Positions 15,019-18,173 of a stretch of DNA of 18,173 bases are shown here, piece by piece. The position numbers and the translations under genes are program-made. A model generated the notes under the pieces. It searched no databases. It had not been told where the DNA came from and saw only the letters and a program-made list of their open reading frames with translations. The first letter of the stretch is position 1; every line of letters begins with the position of its first letter. Source of the DNA: an uncultured Clostridia bacterium (lineage in GTDB: Bacteria > Bacillota > Clostridia > TANB77 > CAG-508); contig CAKPFO010000033.1 of NCBI GenBank assembly GCA_934153805.1, positions 1-18,173 on the forward strand. The letters run 5' to 3'.

Positions 15019-16109
15019 CTACTTTTTTAGATTTCTTTTTCTTAATATTAGCAAAAACAAGTAAACCTATACAGAAAAAGAAAACAAATCCAATAACTAA
15101 ACAAGGATGAATATATGTTTCAAAAAAATCTGAATAAGAATAATTTAATGGAATTAAAGAAATTCCAAAGGATAATATGCAAAACGGTGCAACTAGAGAA
15201 TTTGTGTATTTTACTTTTGAAATTTTTTTGAAAATCATAATTGCAAATTTTATATAAATATTTAAATAGCAACCAAATGACATTATCCAAATAAGCAAAA
15301 GTAAGGATTCAAGTCTTTCAAAGAAGGAGTTGAATTGCAAAAAACGAGCAGCAGAATATAAAGGCATAATATCATTTGGTTCTCCTACAGAAGAAAACAT
15401 AAATATAACAGATGCAATAGCTAAAATTAAATATATAATATGAAATATTATACTATAGATAGCTATCTTTTTAAATTGTTCAGGCTTTTTTAACAGAGGT
15501 GGCAAAAAGTACAAAAAAACGATACCTTCAAATGCATAAATGTTATTTAATCCAATAACAAAAGTATTGCAAAATCCTTTTCCAAGTATAGGAAATATTC
15601 TTTGAAAAGAGTATTTTGAAAAATTTCCAATAAAGAGGAAAAGAATGCTACAAAATACAAAAGTAGTAACAATCAAATTCGTTTTTATTGTGGAACTAAA
15701 TTTTAAAGTACTTGAAATAAAAGCAGAAAGCACAAAAAAACAAAGCACATAAATTATTGCAGTCATCGGATAATACACTACTTTTAAACCTTCAGCAAAT
15801 TCTCTAACTAATATACTAGAGGTTACTAGAAAGTATATGATAAATATAAAACCAAAAATATTTTTTAGAATAGAGCCACCTAAATATTCAGAAATATCGA
15901 TAATGTCAAATCCGGGGGAATCTTTTAAATAAATGTACAATAAGTAGGCAAATAAGAAATGCAATAACCCCTATAAATATTAAATTAATAAAAATAGAAG
16001 ACATAGTTGTAGCTATTAAGTTGGTAACGAGTGAGAGTATAGAATTAGAAATTAAGCTTACCAACGTAAGTGCAATACATTCTTTTGTACCAAGTTTAGA
16101 ATCATTCAT
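15011..16109 (-). pseudogene. gerAB: GerAB-type spore germination permease, split by a +1 frameshift
   Basis: GerAB proteins are ~10-helix APC-superfamily proteins that bind germinants. The first frame starts ATG at 16109, with GGAGG nine bases upstream. It encodes two N-terminal helices and ends ...VHLFKRFPRI at a premature stop (15906). The second frame resumes GFDIIDISEYLGGSILKN and continues to 15011. Joined at Pro65/Gly, they give ~365 aa, the normal family length, and a family-like junction (KRFPGFDIIDISEYL). The break is at a run of five C on the coding strand (15914-15918); four would keep the frame. Possible causes are a mutation, a sequencing error, phase variation, or +1 slippage at CCC-C. 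A TTG at 15964 in the second frame is a possible restart but would lack the first helices. No gerAA gene lies upstream. Confidence 0.85.
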
Positions 16110-16164
16110 ACATAAAATCCTCCATAATGATAGTTATAATATTATTTTTTACAAAAAAATGGAA

Positions 16165-16192
16165 ATTATACCAAGTCTAAATAAATTGACAA
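16165..16192 (-). promoter_or_regulatory. Promoter of the gerAB-gerAC locus
   Basis: Read on the - strand: TTGTCA (16192-16187), a 16-bp spacer and TATAAT (16170-16165) with an extended TGG. It lies about 55 bases before the gerAB ATG. It looks like a sigma-A site; a forespore sigma-G site, as known for ger operons, is not obvious. Its -35 overlaps that of the opposite promoter. Confidence 0.65.
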
Positions 16193-16213
16193 AAATCTTG
16201 ACTATGCTATAAT
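16186..16213 (+). promoter_or_regulatory. Consensus sigma-A promoter of the nucleotidase-hydrolase unit
   Basis: TTGACA (16186-16191), a 16-bp spacer and TATAAT (16208-16213) with an extended TGC. Both hexamers are perfect consensus. The expected start is about 16220, which leaves a ~64-nt leader to the ATG at 16284. Confidence 0.85.
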
Positions 16214-16283
16214 AGGAAAGTAATAAGATATGTAGCATGGCATGGAAAAACTTAAAAATAGTAATATAGAACAGGAGACAAAA

Positions 16284-17708
16284 ATGAACATAGGAATAGA
16301 TATAGATAATGTAATATCAAACTTTGATGAAGAATTACTAAAAGAATATTTGATACATGATAAAGAATTAAGGAATACAGGTGTTATAAATGAAAATGCA
16401 GAGTATATTAGAAAAGGTATGTTTGACTGGACTGATGATGAAGAAAAGACTTTTTATAAAGAAAACATAGAGAGAATTGCTAAAAATTTAAATGCTATTA
16501 AAGGTGCGAAAGAATACATAGAAAAGCTACACGAGGATGGACATTTAATTTATATTATCACAGGAAGAGACAATGGAGAATATTCAGAACCTTATAAAAT
16601 GACAAAAGAATGGCTTGATAAAAATTACATTTATTATGATAGTTTGATATTAACAGATGCTTATGATAAACATGCAAAAGCCGAAAAATGTTTAGAAAAT
16701 AATATTGATATTATGATAGATGATTCAGTAAGTATTTGTAACAATTGTATTGAAAATGGAATAACTACAGTTTTAATGGATAAAACCTTTAACAGATATT
16801 CAAACTTGCAAAGAGTTAAGAGTTGGAAAGAATTTTACGAATATATTTCAAATTATAAAAAAGAAAAGATAAATGTGATTTTAGATACAGACACATATAA
16901 TGAATGTGATGATCAATTTGCACTTACATACATGCTAAATAGTCAAGATGTATTTAATATAGAAGCTATTACGGTAGCTCCGTATTCTCATAAAAGGCAA
17001 AATATGTCTGTTAAAGAAGGACAAGAATTAAGTTATAATGAGATATTAAAAATTTGCAAATGGTTGAATTATAAAGCAGATAATAAAGTGTTTAAGGGAG
17101 CAGAAGATTATATATGTAATGGATATAATCAAAATAATGATGCAGTCAATAAAATAATAGAAATTGCATTAAAAAATGATAAAACTTACATTATGGCTAT
17201 AGGAGCAATTACCAATGTTGCACTTGCTATAAAAAAAGAACCTGCAATAATTGATAAAATAGAAATTATATGGTTAGGTGGAAATGAACTAGATTATAAA
17301 GATAATTTAGAATTCAATTTTAGACAAGATATTGAAGCTGTTAGAATAGTATTTGAGTCAAAAGTTAAACTTACTATATTACCTTGTAAAAATGTTGTAT
17401 CAGATTTAAAAATTGATATTAATACATTGAGAGAAAAATTAGCAAATAAATCAGAACTTTGTAATTACTTGATTGGTAGATTTTATAATGATGGATATCA
17501 TGGAATACAAGAGGAAAGAGTAATATGGGATATAGCAGTTATTGCATACATGATAAACAAAAAATGGTTTAAAAGTGAGAGTATAAGTTGCCCTAATATT
17601 AAAGAAGATACATCTTATGAACTTACTAAAAACAGACATAATATAACATTTGTAACAAAAGTAGATAGAGATAAAATATATAAAGATTTATTTAGAAAGT
17701 TGGGATAA
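16284..17708 (+). CDS. Fusion of NT5C-like HAD 5'-nucleotidase and nucleoside hydrolase
   Basis: This appears to be a two-domain enzyme that could turn a nucleotide into nucleoside and then into base plus ribose. Domain 1 (about 1-190) is a HAD phosphatase like NT5C nucleotidases: NIGIDIDNV with Asp6 and Asp8, IITGR with Thr93, Lys132, and acidic IDD at 145-147. Domain 2 (about 196-474) is a nucleoside hydrolase of the DTDTYNECDDQFAL type: Asp201, Asp203, Asp209 and Asp210 for calcium, AIGAITNVALAI (305-316), EFNFRQD (343-349) and WDIAV with Asp416. AGGAG at 16273-16277, six bases before ATG 16284, sets the start; ATG 16242 is in frame but has no ribosome site. The next gene begins five bases later. 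The domain assignments are good; the coupled reaction and substrate are inference. Confidence 0.85.
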   Translation: MNIGIDIDNVISNFDEELLKEYLIHDKELRNTGVINENAEYIRKGMFDWTDDEEKTFYKENIERIAKNLNAIKGAKEYIEKLHEDGHLIYIITGRDNGEYSEPYKMTKEWLDKNYIYYDSLILTDAYDKHAKAEKCLENNIDIMIDDSVSICNNCIENGITTVLMDKTFNRYSNLQRVKSWKEFYEYISNYKKEKINVILDTDTYNECDDQFALTYMLNSQDVFNIEAITVAPYSHKRQNMSVKEGQELSYNEILKICKWLNYKADNKVFKGAEDYICNGYNQNNDAVNKIIEIALKNDKTYIMAIGAITNVALAIKKEPAIIDKIEIIWLGGNELDYKDNLEFNFRQDIEAVRIVFESKVKLTILPCKNVVSDLKIDINTLREKLANKSELCNYLIGRFYNDGYHGIQEERVIWDIAVIAYMINKKWFKSESISCPNIKEDTSYELTKNRHNITFVTKVDRDKIYKDLFRKLG

Positions 17709-17712
17709 TGAG

Positions 17713-18173
17713 ATGAAATTAACAAGTGAAGAAGCACGAAATCTATTAGAAATAGCAAGAAAAACAACAAACGATGATAGATGGATAGGACATTGTTTAT
17801 CTGTTGGAAATAGTGCTGGAAGAATTGCTAAAGCACTAGAAGAAAAAGGACATAAAGTAGATATTGATAAAACAATAACTTTAGGTTATCTGCATGATAT
17901 AGGAAAATATAATGGGGAATCACATGGACATGTTATGAGGGGATATACTTATTTAAAAGATAATGGATATGATGAAGAATATTGTAATGTGTGCTTAACT
18001 CATTCATACTTAAATAATGATGTCACTTGTACTGCAGGAGGAGGGCCAAAACCAGAAGATAATCCATTCTTAACAGACTTTATAAAAAATCATGAATATA
18101 CAATAGAAGAAAAAATAATAAATTTATGTGATTTGATGTGCCCACAAGAAGGAAAAATATATACAATAGATAA
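17713..18173 (+). CDS. HD-domain phosphohydrolase-like protein (3' truncated by window end)
   Basis: The first 153 codons are in the window. The HD metal-site pattern is present: His27 (IGHCLSVGN), His61-Asp62 (YLHDIGKYNGESHGH) and Asp140 (INLCDLM); His71 and His97 may add a second metal site. HD proteins of this kind are metal-dependent phosphohydrolases or phosphodiesterases, often acting on nucleotides. A conserved-looking segment with CTAGGGPKPEDNPFL (106-120) lies between the last two ligands. The gene begins five bases after the nucleoside hydrolase fusion, so the two are almost certainly co-transcribed, which suggests a shared role in nucleotide turnover. The ribosome site is weak (GGGAT/TGAG), consistent with coupling. 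The substrate is not known and the C-terminus is missing. Confidence 0.8.
   Translation, partial: MKLTSEEARNLLEIARKTTNDDRWIGHCLSVGNSAGRIAKALEEKGHKVDIDKTITLGYLHDIGKYNGESHGHVMRGYTYLKDNGYDEEYCNVCLTHSYLNNDVTCTAGGGPKPEDNPFLTDFIKNHEYTIEEKIINLCDLMCPQEGKIYTID

Noticed and set aside
16242..16283. Upstream in-frame ATG for the nucleotidase fusion
   Set aside because: There is no ribosome site before 16242, while 16284 has AGGAG at six-base spacing and begins directly with the HAD NIGIDID strand.
1..18173. CRISPR array, tRNA or rRNA genes, transposase or phage integrase genes
   Set aside because: No regularly spaced direct repeats, no cloverleaf or rRNA sequence, and no recombinase motifs were seen on either strand.

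Overview
The window is AT-rich, with A-rich coding strands, short gaps, GGAGG-type ribosome sites and a spore-germination receptor locus. It encodes RNase Y, a PASTA class A penicillin-binding protein, FtsH, SecG, RNase R and a prepilin-like secreted protein. This points to a low-GC, spore-forming member of the Clostridia, possibly a gut lineage known mostly from metagenomes. The taxonomic statement is inference from gene content and composition; no rRNA is present.

Layout. Positions 1-7520 hold a co-directional housekeeping run on the + strand: the end of rny, an intrinsic terminator, a class A PBP, cysS, a DUF1189-type membrane protein and ftsH. A strong terminator follows at 7591-7635. Positions 7688-9694 are a self-contained unit with a near-consensus promoter, a prepilin-like FN3 surface protein and a terminator. 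An RluA-family pseudouridine synthase lies on the - strand (9768-10622). It is followed by a ~200-bp near-palindromic element (10656-10861). A good promoter then drives secG and rnr on the + strand (10979-13534).

On the - strand, 16109 to 13518 is a germination-receptor locus: gerAB, broken by one extra C in a C-run, then gerAC, then a 62-codon two-helix membrane protein that could be a receptor D subunit. No gerAA gene is next to it. At 16165-16213 this locus and a + strand unit have divergent promoters whose -35 boxes overlap. The + strand unit encodes a fusion of a NT5C-like HAD nucleotidase and a nucleoside hydrolase, followed almost immediately by an HD-domain phosphohydrolase that runs off the window.

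Most notable points: (1) the prepilin-like protein ends in a C-type-lectin-like tail whose codon use differs sharply from the rest of the gene, as expected of a diversified or exchanged cassette; (2) the long palindrome beside rluA/secG; (3) a 14-bp-stem hairpin sitting exactly between the Shine-Dalgarno and the start codon of the DUF1189 gene; (4) the gerAB frameshift at a CCC-C slippery site; (5) the nucleotidase/nucleoside hydrolase fusion with its HD neighbour.
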